64,000 bases of DNA from Monomorium pharaonis (GCF_013373865.1 NC_050468.1:2011978-2075977); one strand, 5' to 3'; positions 32,230 to 42,299 are shown, counted from the stretch's first letter. The notes: generated by a model not told the origin, from the letters alone. A program made the numbers and translations.

Positions 32230-33163
32230 ATGGTAAATATACCGATTAGGGGAGCCCGCCCCGATAACCTTGGCCTTGACATATCTTGTCAAGGTCACCC
32301 TCTTGAGTGACCTTGAAAAGATTTTAGCCGTCGCTCGTGATTCGTTAAAAAGTTATTAACAAAAAAAGTTTCATAATTACGACATATAATTATTCAGTAT
32401 AGGAGTTTATCAGATGAGTTTGCAACTTTCCACGTAGCGAGGTTCACCCCCCCCTGCTTACAGAGCGAAACGACGTTCACGCCTAATAAAAACATTAAAA
32501 ACGAACAACGTGGATTTTTTGTAGAGATGTATATGTTAATTGTATTATGGTAAAACGGCTACTTTCACGCGTTGTAAGTAGGGGGAAGATGTTGGTGGAC
32601 CTCGCTTGGCGTAGAAAGTAAAAAACCTATATGGTATAGTACATAAATATTTTATTCAATAACATTATTATTAATGGGATAAATTTTGCTCATTATTTCA
32701 AAAAAATGCGTCAATTGTTTTTTTGAAAGAATAAGTCCTAGAAAACGCATTGGGCGGGGGAGGGGCGAAGCCCCCCTCCCCGGATTTTTTCCTAACTTAA
32801 CCCAAACATTTTTAATTCCCTATTTGGACACAATTACAAATCTAATGTTGCAAACCCTTGTGGTAAAGTACAAGCATGAACGTCGTTTTGCTCTGTAAGC
32901 AGGGCCCCTCCCTGCTTTCCACGTAACAAGGTTCACCCCCCCCCCGGTGAACCTCGCTACGTGGAAAGTTGCAAACTCATCTGATAAACTCCTATACTCA
33001 ATAATTATATGTCGGAATTTATGAAACTTTTTTTGTTAATAACTTTAACGAATCACGTGCGACGGCTAAAATCTTTTCAAGGTCACTCAGGAGAGTGACC
33101 TTGACAACATATGTCAAGGCCAAGGTTATCGGGACGGACTCCTCTAATCGGTATATTTACCAT
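32230..33163. mobile_element. Fold-back element, 0.93 kb
   Basis: Ends ATGGTAAATATACCGATTAG and its complement at 33144-33163. The inverted arms extend about 230 bp (to about 32460 and from about 32935). Each arm contains a smaller hairpin (CAAGGTCACTC with GAGTGACCTTG) and the sequence TTCCACGTAGCGAGGTTCACC. No coding region. A GC-rich stretch at 32750-32790 is not explained. Confidence 0.8.
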
Positions 33164-33230
33164 TTCGTGTTTTATGTTTAGCATTATATAATATAAAATA
33201 TGATTATCTAAATAATATATATAAATAATA

Positions 33231-33236
<6 letters not shown>

Positions 33237-33299
<63 letters not shown>
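33237..33299. repeat. (TG)n microsatellite
   Basis: About 31 TG units; the open frame of alternating Val and Cys through it is a by-product. Confidence 0.95.
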
Positions 33300-33302
<3 letters not shown>

Positions 33303-33584
33303 TAAACCTCATGTTTTATTTCTTACTTTACCTTCTTACTTTTTACCTTTATCATTAATTTTTATTATAAAGTTATTTTTGTATTTATTGTTAAAAGACA
33401 TCCTATTTAAACATGTGTTTATATTTTTTTACAAATGCACTAAAAAAAATTTTTATTTAAATTTAGTACAATCTAGTACATTTTTAAGTCCTACATTTTA
33501 GCTTTTCAATTCTGGCAACCATACTCGTTCATTTCGCGTGCGAACGGCTGAGCCGCTAAAACGATGGATAAAAAAAGTTGTAGT

Positions 33585-34086
33585 TGTTGTGAGTGCATCA
33601 CACTCACATGTCGCAAGCGATAGACGGTGTCGCATGACACCTCGCGCGCGGCCATCGCCCGGCCTACATACCGGGCGTCGCACCGGGAAACGTACCCGGT
33701 TGCCTAAGACTCAACACCCAAAATCATCTGATTTTGGGGTGGAATCCGCATGGCCAGCAATTGCTGGCTAAGCGAGTATCCTGTCCAAAGGCCTATGACC
33801 GCGGAAGTACCTTCCCTGGTCATACGCCTAAAAACGGTGTATATATACACCGTGCGACAGACAACGAGCGGGCTTTGTCACACCGTATACAGCGACTCAC
33901 GTATGTCGCCGACTCGTTAATATTTGTTACGGTTCATCATAAGTGTTATCAAGTGTACTAACAATAAGAATATACATATATATCCTGATATCACAACTGG
34001 CTATATTCTCTCGAAGACCTGACCCGAGGAGCATCGGCAGACGATCCCTAATCCCTGTGACCCTTTATTAAAGAAGGGCCACAACA
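33585..34086 (+). repeat. Gypsy 5' LTR
   Basis: Begins TGTTGTGAGTGCATCACACT and ends GGGCCACAACA. It contains a palindromic TATA region (ACGGTGTATATATACACCGT at about 33834-33853), a likely promoter core. No mismatch to the 3' LTR was found by eye. Confidence 0.95.
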
Positions 34087-34090
34087 AATC

Positions 34091-34108
34091 TGGTGGCAGC
34101 GGTGGGAT
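34091..34108 (+). other. Gypsy primer binding site, tRNA-Leu type
   Basis: TGGTGGCAGCGGTGGGAT, four bases after the LTR, complements the 3' end of tRNA-Leu(AAG-type) including CCA, 18 of 18 from memory of animal tRNA-Leu. Confidence 0.7.
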
Positions 34109-34406
34109 ACACTGCCGAAGAACCTACAAGGAAAGTACTCCCTAACGGACGCAGAGTCTAGAAGAGAACAGCTAAAAAGGGAAAAGAGCGGAAGCCGATC
34201 AGAGCGAACTAAACTCGCCAAAGATCCTGCACCACGCAGCCGAGCCGATCAGCTGATCTGCGGACCCGAGATCCAGCAAGGAAGACAGCCATCGAGCCAG
34301 AGCTCCGCCATCGGACAGCGCAACAGCGATAGCGGCGTAATCGGAGAAGACACCGACCTACCGCATCGTGATTCACCAGCCAAGCGGCGAAACGACGGAC
34401 GACAGC

Positions 34407-34431
34407 ATGCAACGATATACTGCGTTAATGT
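34407..34431 (+). promoter_or_regulatory. Leader mini-exon and splice donor for Env mRNA (predicted)
   Basis: An ATG at 34407 opens a frame of seven codons plus two bases that runs into a consensus donor, AAT followed by GTAAGT (GT at 34430-34431). The partner acceptor is the AG at 40504-40505 after a T-rich tract. The phases match the long Env frame, so the spliced message could supply Env with its own start codon. Predicted from sequence only. Confidence 0.55.
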
Positions 34432-34558
34432 AAGTCCGACAAATCTTGTAATGCGAAATAGATTATAAGTTAGCGCGTCCGAAAAATCCCGAAAATACGC
34501 AAGCCCCCGGTAACCTAGTTATCGAAAAACAACCTTAGCAAGTGATTAGAATAGGCGA

Positions 34559-36979
34559 ATGTCCGACAATAGTAACTCGCCTATACGCAACGAATCGTGG
34601 CTCTTCAGTGCAGCTGCAGCGCGATCAATACATTATTTAGAATTAGATCTTGCCTGGCGATCGGCCCAAGCTCTTCGCGAGGATCGGGATAACGTGCGCA
34701 GAGCTTTAGAATATCCCCCCGAAGGCAACAGCGAGTTACCCGAGTACGTGGTACGCGAGCGAGAATTTCCCTTCACGAGTCTCGATTCAAGTTTATTCGA
34801 ATACGCAACACGATCAGAATTGCCGGAACCAGACCGTGAGATCCGACGAACGAGACCATACGTTAGCCGGACCCCGAGTCGCGTATCCTCACGAGGTGAA
34901 TTTTCATTGACCTCGTACGATTCGGATATATTTAACCCGGAAGAAATTCTCGACCGATACATAATGAGTGCCAACGACCAAGCACAGTCATCGGGCGCTG
35001 AACAAACGGAAGCGCAACAATTTATGGCTGACGCGGAAAGAGAGCTACAGGAAATACATCAAACAATTCGCGAAAATCCAGCCGCCAGGGTAGCACAGCT
35101 CAACGTAGCGAGAGAAAGGGACGACGAAGTCCGGGATACGCTACGCGCCGTAATTCAAGAAATCCGTCGGTTGCAAACAGATATCGATGCCGTGCGAGAA
35201 ACACAACTGCACACGCAGCGCATTTACGATCATCGCCCGTCGCGACCGAACCCGAGAGATACGACCATTAGAGATCAAGACGATGACGTTCGACATCGAA
35301 GAGGCCGCGGGACACTACCGTTAAAGGAAGCGCGTTGCATGATCCCAGAATTCGATGGGAATGCAAGTAAACTGCAGGAATTCTTAAGCGCAATGACATA
35401 CGCGGTAGAAAATATTGACCCGGCCGACGAAGTAACGCTATTAGGCGCGATATTATGCACCAAATTAAAAGGTCGTGCCATGCTGGATTTCCAAACGCGA
35501 AAAGTCCGAGATTTCGAGCAATTAAAACAGGAGCTAGAAGCGTGTTACGCTAGTAAAAAGAGCACCACGCATTTACAAATCGAGTTTAATACGCTCAAAC
35601 AAAGAACTGGGGAAAACGCGCGAACATACGGACTCCGCGCCGATAAATTAACCATGGACCTGTACGAGTCCATGATAGAGGGTCGACAACACTACACGAC
35701 CGAAAACAAACGCGCGATACTCGATATCTTACAGCAACAGGCACTCGAAAACTATCAAATCGGACTTAACGACGACACGAAAGCCGTAGTCCGATCGCGC
35801 GGTTACGCGACACTGCAAGAAGCAATAGCCGCTGCTAGCGCGGAAGAGCGGATAAAAGGAACAGCCGCTAACCGACCCAAGCCGAAATACAATACGCTTG
35901 GCGGAGACAACTACAAAAATAAATTACAATGCCGCAAATGTGGAAAAATGGGGCACCATGGTAAAGATTGCCGAAGCAGCCGGTATGCAAACCGTTTTTC
36001 GTTACCGCAACCGGAGAAACCACGCGTCAATGCAGTCGACAAATTTTGCAAACACTGCAAGAAACGCGGCCACACTCGGAATGAATGCTGGCACCTAAAC
36101 GGAAAAGCTAGAAATAAAACGTCAAAAGGCCCCCAAGGACCGCGACACAATAATATAAAAGATAATAATACGCGAAAAACAATTGAATCGCGAAAGAAAA
36201 AGAACTCCGATTCCGAATCCAGTAGCGAAGAAGAAAGAGGATCAGCTGGAAAGCAAGATAAGTACGCGCGCTCGTATCAAATTGCGCAAGTAACCCGAGC
36301 CGCCCCGCCGAGAAGCGGCCTTGACCAAATCACGCTCCCAATACAGGAGACGCGAGCAGGGGAGATTGACATGCTTTTTGACTCAGGCGCAACTCTCTCA
36401 CTAATAAAAGTAAAAACTTTGAAAGGGAAAACCAAAATTTCCCCCGAAAAAATTACCCTAGCAGGGATAACTGGCCACAAAATGCACACCATCGGAAGCA
36501 TGCAGGCCCATATTAAACTAGGCGAGCAAGTATTAGAACATACTATGTACGTAGTCAAGGACGATTTCCCCATGGAATACGACGGAATACTTGGACTCGA
36601 CTTCATGAAGAAGCACCGCGTAGTCTGTGATTACGACAAACAGCAATTAAAAATAGCAGGCGTCACATTTAAGCTAAGACCCTGTGGCAAAATTATTCTA
36701 CAACCGCGCAGTGAAACTATAGTACGAGCCATCACTAACCGAAATCAACCCGGAGTGGTGCAAGCCAAGGAAACCAAACCCGGGGTATATATCGGCCGAT
36801 GTCTGGTTGAACCAAAAAATTTTGCATGCGCAATTAGCGTAATAAATACAACCGACAAGCCAATAAAAATACGTACTCCGCACGTGACCATAGAAGATCA
36901 CGACGAAAACGACTATCAGATATACGCTGTTATTAACGAAGCGGAATGTACAAATAAACCACGGAGCGAACGAATCTGA
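34559..36979 (+). CDS. gag: Gypsy Gag-protease polyprotein
   Basis: An 806-residue frame beginning at ATG 34559. The N-terminal 250 residues are charged and probably helical. Residues about 256-400 form the capsid-like Gag core (MIPEFDGNASKLQEFLSAM). Two CCHC knuckles follow near residues 457 and 496 (CRKCGKMGHHGKDC, CKHCKKRGHTRNEC). After a basic linker comes a retropepsin: IDMLFDSGATLSLI near residue 606 and GILGLDFMKKH near 678. Protease is thus made in the same amount as Gag, as in alpharetroviruses, unlike the usual Gypsy placement in pol. The frame closes with UGA followed by C, and the same frame stays open into the RT. The protein forms the particle and matures it. Confidence 0.93.
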   Translation: MSDNSNSPIRNESWLFSAAAARSIHYLELDLAWRSAQALREDRDNVRRALEYPPEGNSELPEYVVREREFPFTSLDSSLFEYATRSELPEPDREIRRTRPYVSRTPSRVSSRGEFSLTSYDSDIFNPEEILDRYIMSANDQAQSSGAEQTEAQQFMADAERELQEIHQTIRENPAARVAQLNVARERDDEVRDTLRAVIQEIRRLQTDIDAVRETQLHTQRIYDHRPSRPNPRDTTIRDQDDDVRHRRGRGTLPLKEARCMIPEFDGNASKLQEFLSAMTYAVENIDPADEVTLLGAILCTKLKGRAMLDFQTRKVRDFEQLKQELEACYASKKSTTHLQIEFNTLKQRTGENARTYGLRADKLTMDLYESMIEGRQHYTTENKRAILDILQQQALENYQIGLNDDTKAVVRSRGYATLQEAIAAASAEERIKGTAANRPKPKYNTLGGDNYKNKLQCRKCGKMGHHGKDCRSSRYANRFSLPQPEKPRVNAVDKFCKHCKKRGHTRNECWHLNGKARNKTSKGPQGPRHNNIKDNNTRKTIESRKKKNSDSESSSEEERGSAGKQDKYARSYQIAQVTRAAPPRSGLDQITLPIQETRAGEIDMLFDSGATLSLIKVKTLKGKTKISPEKITLAGITGHKMHTIGSMQAHIKLGEQVLEHTMYVVKDDFPMEYDGILGLDFMKKHRVVCDYDKQQLKIAGVTFKLRPCGKIILQPRSETIVRAITNRNQPGVVQAKETKPGVYIGRCLVEPKNFACAISVINTTDKPIKIRTPHVTIEDHDENDYQIYAVINEAECTNKPRSERI
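36977..36979 (+). promoter_or_regulatory. Predicted readthrough UGA between protease and RT
   Basis: ATC TGA CAA ACA. Both sides are in one frame, and the first RT-leading residues directly after the stop (NWEERQAL, EEYQDIFHLSG) are the conserved Gypsy pre-RT region, with no Met before them. UGA with a following C is a well-known leaky context in insects. A mutation in a single copy cannot be excluded. Confidence 0.6.
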
Positions 36980-39577
36980 CAAACACTACGCACCCGGCAC
37001 CTCAACTGGGAAGAAAGACAGGCTCTCACACGGATATGCGAAGAGTATCAAGACATATTCCACCTAAGTGGAGAATCACTGACATGCACCGCAGCAGTGA
37101 AACATGAGATACGTACACAAGCCGACGCATCGCCGGTCAACGTACGACCGTATCGTCTCCCTGCAAAGCATAAGGAAGAGGTGAATACGCAGATAAAGCA
37201 AATGCTACACGATGGCATTATCAGAGCTAGCACGAGTCAGTGGAACGCGCCACTATTAGTGGTACCCAAAAAAGCTGACTCGGCCGGAAAACCGAAGCTT
37301 CGAATTGTAATCGACTTCAGAAAGCTCAACGATCTAACTATTGGCGACTCATTTCCCCTACCCAACATAGAGGAAATCCTAGATCAATTGGGAAACGCCA
37401 AATATTTTTCAACGCTAGACTTAGCGTCAGGGTATCATCAGATACCAATGGCTGAGCACGATAAACCAAAAACAGCGTTCTCAACACCGTACGGACATTA
37501 CGAATACAATCGAATGCCGTTCGGATTAAAAAACGCGCCAGCCACGTTCCAGAGACTGATGAATTCAGTACTCATAGGAATACAAGGACTCAGATGCTTA
37601 GTATATCTCGATGACATAGTGATATACGGCTCGAGTCTAGAAGATCATAACAAACGATTAACGGAAGTACTGCAACGCTTACGAGAAGCGAATTTAAAGC
37701 TGCAGCCAGACAAATGCGAATTTTTACGAAAGGAAGTCAATTATTTAGGACATGTGATTTCCGAAGGTGGAATATCACCGGATCCAACAAAGCTGCAAGC
37801 AATAAGAGATTTTCCGGAACCAAAAAAGGTTAAGGATGTTCAGTCCTTTATAGGCCTCGCCGGATATTATAGAAAATTTATTAAAGAATTTTCCAAAATC
37901 GCAAAACCGTTAACCAAACTAACTAAGAAAACAGAAAAATTCGCGTGGGCCGCCGAACAACAAATAGCCTTTAATACATTAAAAGAAAAATTAACGACGG
38001 CACCAGTGCTCCAATATCCAGATTTCACAAAAGAATTTAATGTGACCACAGACGCATCCGATTATGCAATCGGAGCGGTATTGTCACAGGGACCGATAGG
38101 CAACGATCGTCCCATTGCTTACGCGAGCAGAATATTAAATCGCGCAGAGCAGAATTACAGTACCACCGAGAAAGAATTACTCGCAATAGTGTGGGCTGTA
38201 AAGCATTTCCGACCATATGTGTATGGGACCAAGTTTAAGATCGTAACCGATCATAAACCCCTTATATGGTTGTTTAATGTAAACGACCCCGGATCAAGAC
38301 TGATTCGATGGAGATTGAAACTGGAAGAGTACGATTATGAAATCATTCATAAGGCCGGTCGCGCGAACGCGAACGCCGACGCGCTGAGTCGTAACGTGAA
38401 ACGGGAAGCTCACGTTACAGAAGCAACTGATAAAGTCCTCGCGCTAAACGAAGACGGCGAACACAAAAATACATCCAATGAAGATGAGAAAGAAGAGGAT
38501 AACAAATGCGAACCAGCATATACAGAAGAACAGAAAAAACAAATTCTGTACGAATATCATGATGCACCTACAGGAGGACATCAAGGCATCGAAAGAACAA
38601 TAAAAAGAATACGACTCAAACATAATTGGCCTGGATTAACGGCCGATGTAGAGCGGTACGTAAAAAAATGCGAATTATGCCAAAAGAATAAACTCTCTCG
38701 AAGAATAAAGGCGCCTCTTATCGTCACAGATACGCCAAGCCGACCTTTCGAGAAATGTGCGCTCGATATCGTAGGACCACTTACAATAACAAAAAACGAC
38801 AATCGGTACCTACTCACTTTTCAGGATCATCTTACGAAATTTAGTAAGGCGATACCTATCCCGAACCAGGAAGCAAATACCGTGAGCAAAGAATTTGTCA
38901 CGAAAATTGTACTGGAATACGGAACGCCAGATTACGTACTAACGGATCAAGGCACGAATTTCACGAGCGAGATATTCAAAAATACGTGCAAACTATTGAA
39001 AATAAATAAAATTCAAACTACCGCCTACCACCCAGAGAGCAATGGAACTCTTGAAAGATCACATCGGACTCTAGCCGAATACTTGCGACATTATATAAAT
39101 CAGGACCAAACCGACTGGGACGAATGGATCCCGTACGCGATGCACACGTACAATACAACGCCTCACACGGCAACGGGGTATACACCATTCGAACTAATAT
39201 ACGGTCGACAGGCAGAACTGCCGACAGCACTAACGAAACAGCCTAAACCCACCTATAACTACGACGACTATGCGCAAGAATTAAGGGAGAGGTTAAGGGC
39301 CGCAAACCGTGTTGCACGCGAAAACATAAAAGAAGGAAAGGCCAAAGCAAAAACGCAATATGATAAACGCGCGAAGGAAACAAAATTTAAAGTCGGTGAG
39401 AAAGTATTATTGTACGACGAAACGCTCCGGCGCGGGAGATCCAAGAAACTCGACGCGCAATGGACCGGACCGTACACGGTGACCGAAAAACACTCGGAAG
39501 TCAACTACACGATTAAACGAGGCAGGACAACTACGCGCGTGCACGTAAACCGCCTAAAACCGTTTATTGAAGCGTAA
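36980..39577 (+). CDS. pol: Gypsy Pol: RT, RNase H, integrase
   Basis: From the codon after the UGA the frame runs 865 codons to the stop at 39577. The RT has RIVIDFRKLND, ATFQRLMN and LVYLDDIVIYG (catalytic Asp pair near 37610). RNase H has TDASDYAIGAVLSQ and NADALSRN. Integrase has an HHCC module (GGHQGIERT, CELCQKNK), DDE residues in CALDIVGPL, LTDQGTNF and SNGTLERSHRTLAEYLR, and a C-terminal GPY/F module (WTGPYTVTEK). All catalytic residues are present. No Met lies in the first 39 codons that are conserved RT leader, so expression is likely only as a Gag-PR-Pol readthrough fusion. Confidence 0.93.
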   Translation, partial: QTLRTRHLNWEERQALTRICEEYQDIFHLSGESLTCTAAVKHEIRTQADASPVNVRPYRLPAKHKEEVNTQIKQMLHDGIIRASTSQWNAPLLVVPKKADSAGKPKLRIVIDFRKLNDLTIGDSFPLPNIEEILDQLGNAKYFSTLDLASGYHQIPMAEHDKPKTAFSTPYGHYEYNRMPFGLKNAPATFQRLMNSVLIGIQGLRCLVYLDDIVIYGSSLEDHNKRLTEVLQRLREANLKLQPDKCEFLRKEVNYLGHVISEGGISPDPTKLQAIRDFPEPKKVKDVQSFIGLAGYYRKFIKEFSKIAKPLTKLTKKTEKFAWAAEQQIAFNTLKEKLTTAPVLQYPDFTKEFNVTTDASDYAIGAVLSQGPIGNDRPIAYASRILNRAEQNYSTTEKELLAIVWAVKHFRPYVYGTKFKIVTDHKPLIWLFNVNDPGSRLIRWRLKLEEYDYEIIHKAGRANANADALSRNVKREAHVTEATDKVLALNEDGEHKNTSNEDEKEEDNKCEPAYTEEQKKQILYEYHDAPTGGHQGIERTIKRIRLKHNWPGLTADVERYVKKCELCQKNKLSRRIKAPLIVTDTPSRPFEKCALDIVGPLTITKNDNRYLLTFQDHLTKFSKAIPIPNQEANTVSKEFVTKIVLEYGTPDYVLTDQGTNFTSEIFKNTCKLLKINKIQTTAYHPESNGTLERSHRTLAEYLRHYINQDQTDWDEWIPYAMHTYNTTPHTATGYTPFELIYGRQAELPTALTKQPKPTYNYDDYAQELRERLRAANRVARENIKEGKAKAKTQYDKRAKETKFKVGEKVLLYDETLRRGRSKKLDAQWTGPYTVTEKHSEVNYTIKRGRTTTRVHVNRLKPFIEA

Positions 39578-39781
39578 CTAATAGGCGAGAAAAAGAGAAA
39601 AGAAAAAAGAGAGCAAAACAAAAGAAAGACTTACCATGATGATACTGCCAGCCGGAACATGACCCAAAAAATTAAAATTATCCTTGATACAGTCATAGTG
39701 CACCACTACCAAAAAATTAAAATTAATCACTACACCTAAGAATTAAGCACTAAAAACTACGGAGCAACGTTTATAATACAG

Positions 39782-40240
39782 TTAATTAGCTGGATCTTCA
39801 GACGAAGGATACAGATCCGGCAGAACTCCATCACGGAGATATAAGTCTACGGCGAACTCGAGTTCAAGATCAAAATTATCTTCGAACTCGCCACCATAAG
39901 TACTATTTAACAAAATCCCCTCGGAGGTCCCCTCGTCCTCTATAACCAACAGATCACAATCCTCCGAACAATCCATTAATGAGTCGGATTTCTCCCAAGG
40001 AATGGGACCATCATCGCACCCAGCCAAATGTTCATAGCCTTCGATAGGCAAAGGCTCGGCAGGATCAGAACCTTTATACTCGTCCAACGGAATATAATTC
40101 AATTCCTCCAAGTCATCCGATAGTATGACTGTCTCCCGATCATGGAAATCGGAAAAGACATCATCGTAACCAGTGCTTCCGCCACAATCACTCACCTCAC
40201 TCTCCACACTATCGCACGAACTTAGATCACGACGATACAT
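39782..40240 (-). CDS. Antisense acidic ORF between pol and env, unknown function
   Basis: I do not recognise this protein. On the minus strand the first ATG is at 40240 and the frame runs 152 codons to 39782 (it stays open a few codons upstream, to 40255). It is highly acidic, with roughly a quarter to a third Asp/Glu and few Lys/Arg, no membrane segment, and no Cys-His finger. It ends SSEDPAN. The sense strand between pol (39577) and env (40315) has no long frame, so the ORF is not a shadow of a sense gene. A possible initiator (TTCAGTC on the minus strand, near 40286) lies upstream. Composition suggests a soluble regulatory or nucleic-acid-mimicking protein, but that is speculation. Confidence 0.6.
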   Translation of the reverse strand: MYRRDLSSCDSVESEVSDCGGSTGYDDVFSDFHDRETVILSDDLEELNYIPLDEYKGSDPAEPLPIEGYEHLAGCDDGPIPWEKSDSLMDCSEDCDLLVIEDEGTSEGILLNSTYGGEFEDNFDLELEFAVDLYLRDGVLPDLYPSSEDPAN

Positions 40241-40314
40241 GACAATTCTCGACACGCAAACGAACTAATGGAAGGCCGACAAAAGACTGAAAATTCGTAC
40301 CGCCCAAAGAAAAA

Positions 40315-42225
40315 ATGAAAGGCAAAAAGAAAGACGAGAACGAAAAAATATGCACTACTAAGCAGCCACAAATTAGCAGCATCAAACGCACGTGCAGCAA
40401 AACGCTGACACAATTTAATAAGATACGCGTAGCAAAAATCGATCTAATAAGAAATTCCTCGTACACAAAAAAAAAAAAAAAAAAATTTTTTTTTAATAAT
40501 TACAGATGTATAATCTGGGCAACACTAAATGCCGCGGAAGAACCGGATATAAGATCACAGTACGAGATAGAAAGATTCACACATCATCCAGGAATATACT
40601 TCGAGAAGATAGGAATACTACACCAAATAGAATCCTCCTGGAAGGTGATAATCAAAGTAGACGCTACGTCACTAACCAAACGACTTACACAATTAGGAAA
40701 ATACATACATAAAACAGACAATTTATGTCAGATGATAGCCGTAATCGGCAAGGAAACATGCACAAACCTGCATGAAATTATTAAGAAAGGTTTCGAAAGA
40801 ACAAATAATCTGATAGAGCGAATAAACTCAACGTACAAGAAACAAACCGCACAAAAGAGAGGATTGGTCGATGGAATAGGATCTGTGGCGAAATCATTGT
40901 TTGGTACCATGGATGCAAATGATGAAAAACTCATCAACGAGCAATTAACAATATTGCATAATGCTGAAGAACTAAATAAACATGCAATAAAAAACCAACT
41001 AAAAATAATGAAAGCAACAATAGCCCACATTGACAACAACGAACGAACAATACGACAGAACGAAAACACTCTCGCAGACGCAACTGACAAATTACGGACA
41101 AAACTTATCGAAGACGAAAAACAGAATAACCTACATGAACACTTCATAATTATTAACGCTATACTAGCTGACTTAACGCGAGACGCAGAAGACGTATTAG
41201 AATACGTAGCAAACGTCAAAAAGGGAATGTTGCATCCTCGTCTAACACCCATCAACGAAATAATAGAGTCTCTTAAAGACGCAAGCTCGAAATTGCCTGA
41301 AGGATTATATTTCCCCTTTAGAATAGGCAAAGAAGAATGGTCAACGATAGAAAGATTCGCGGAAATAGGCGCGTATTGCGACCATTCTCATATATACACC
41401 ATTCTGAAATTTCCACTCATATCAATACCAAAATATGAAATTCAGAATGTAATTCCTCTACCTATCCCAAATCCAAATAACATTTTCTCATTCATAGAAG
41501 TAAACCATCCTCTCGTAGCGATAGATACAGTACAGCGTACGTATATAATACTAGCGAATAGCGACCTACAGAAATGCGTAAAAATAAATCGCGAATACTT
41601 ATGTACGCAGAACCATCCGGTATATAGGATAAATGCAGACTCCATATGCGAAGTAAAAATATACGCGGAAATCAAAGAAAACAATAGAGACTGTAAAATA
41701 AAAAATACTATATCGAATAATAGTATTTGGATAGCATTAGAGAACTCACACTCGTGGCTATACTCGACACCGAAAAGCCAAGTAATCACTATACACTGTA
41801 AAGACCACGGACAAATAAAGGAAAAGATTGAAAGAACGGGTAGAATAACGTTTAAAAATAGCTGTAAAATAGCGACGGAAAACGCTATAATAAAATCACT
41901 CAAGGCATCATATGAAACGCGAGTAGAAGCGTATCTACCGCAATATAACATCTCGTTAATACAAAAGTCTGACTCAACAAACGACACAGACATAGCGAGA
42001 AAAATAAAATTAAAAGAGGTTATACAAAACCCAACAGAACTAGAAAGCTATAAGCAAAAAATAGATGAAATAAATAACGAAATTGAAAAAAGACCAAACT
42101 CGATCTTTCAATCGCCACACTTTATTTTTCCAATGGCAACAAGCGGAACAACCATTGTAATAGTCACAATAGTGATAGTCATAGGGATTATCGTGATACG
42201 TAAGAAAATGCGCGGATCACGCTAA
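40315..42225 (+). CDS. env: Errantivirus Env-like fusion glycoprotein
   Basis: The frame of 636 codons resembles insect errantivirus Env and the baculovirus F protein family, which mediate membrane fusion. Near residue 180 there is a furin-type KR-G cleavage followed by the fusion-peptide-like GLVDGIGSVAKSLFG. A long helical stretch follows, then a cysteine-bearing ectodomain. Near residues 605-627 a hydrophobic span (TIVIVTIVIVIGIIVI) is followed by a short basic tail. The first 60 codons before the A/T run are basic and do not look like a signal peptide. A T-rich tract and AG at 40505 suggest that the true message is spliced, entering the frame at 40506. No stop or deletion is visible. Confidence 0.88.
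   Translation: MKGKKKDENEKICTTKQPQISSIKRTCSKTLTQFNKIRVAKIDLIRNSSYTKKKKKKFFFNNYRCIIWATLNAAEEPDIRSQYEIERFTHHPGIYFEKIGILHQIESSWKVIIKVDATSLTKRLTQLGKYIHKTDNLCQMIAVIGKETCTNLHEIIKKGFERTNNLIERINSTYKKQTAQKRGLVDGIGSVAKSLFGTMDANDEKLINEQLTILHNAEELNKHAIKNQLKIMKATIAHIDNNERTIRQNENTLADATDKLRTKLIEDEKQNNLHEHFIIINAILADLTRDAEDVLEYVANVKKGMLHPRLTPINEIIESLKDASSKLPEGLYFPFRIGKEEWSTIERFAEIGAYCDHSHIYTILKFPLISIPKYEIQNVIPLPIPNPNNIFSFIEVNHPLVAIDTVQRTYIILANSDLQKCVKINREYLCTQNHPVYRINADSICEVKIYAEIKENNRDCKIKNTISNNSIWIALENSHSWLYSTPKSQVITIHCKDHGQIKEKIERTGRITFKNSCKIATENAIIKSLKASYETRVEAYLPQYNISLIQKSDSTNDTDIARKIKLKEVIQNPTELESYKQKIDEINNEIEKRPNSIFQSPHFIFPMATSGTTIVIVTIVIVIGIIVIRKKMRGSR
40487..40505 (+). promoter_or_regulatory. Predicted env splice acceptor
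   Basis: A run of nine or so T bases, then AATAATTACAG. It joins in phase with the leader donor at 34430. The homopolymer A/T tract just upstream (about 40469-40494) could vary in length without affecting the spliced frame. Confidence 0.55.
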
Positions 42226-42299
42226 TACAAATTAGAATAGTACGCGATTCTAAAATAATATATATGTATTTGTATAATAAATTGTAACAAGTTTCTCCC

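Noticed and set aside
33238..33501. Open frame of alternating Val and Cys residues
   Set aside because: It is a translation of the TG microsatellite.
33498..33961. Open frames in the Gypsy LTR, repeated at 43205-43577
   Set aside because: They are duplicated because the LTR is duplicated and show no protein features.
40728..41993. Minus-strand frames opposite env
   Set aside because: They are shadows of the env coding sequence, unlike the antisense ORF at 39782-40240, which faces no sense frame.
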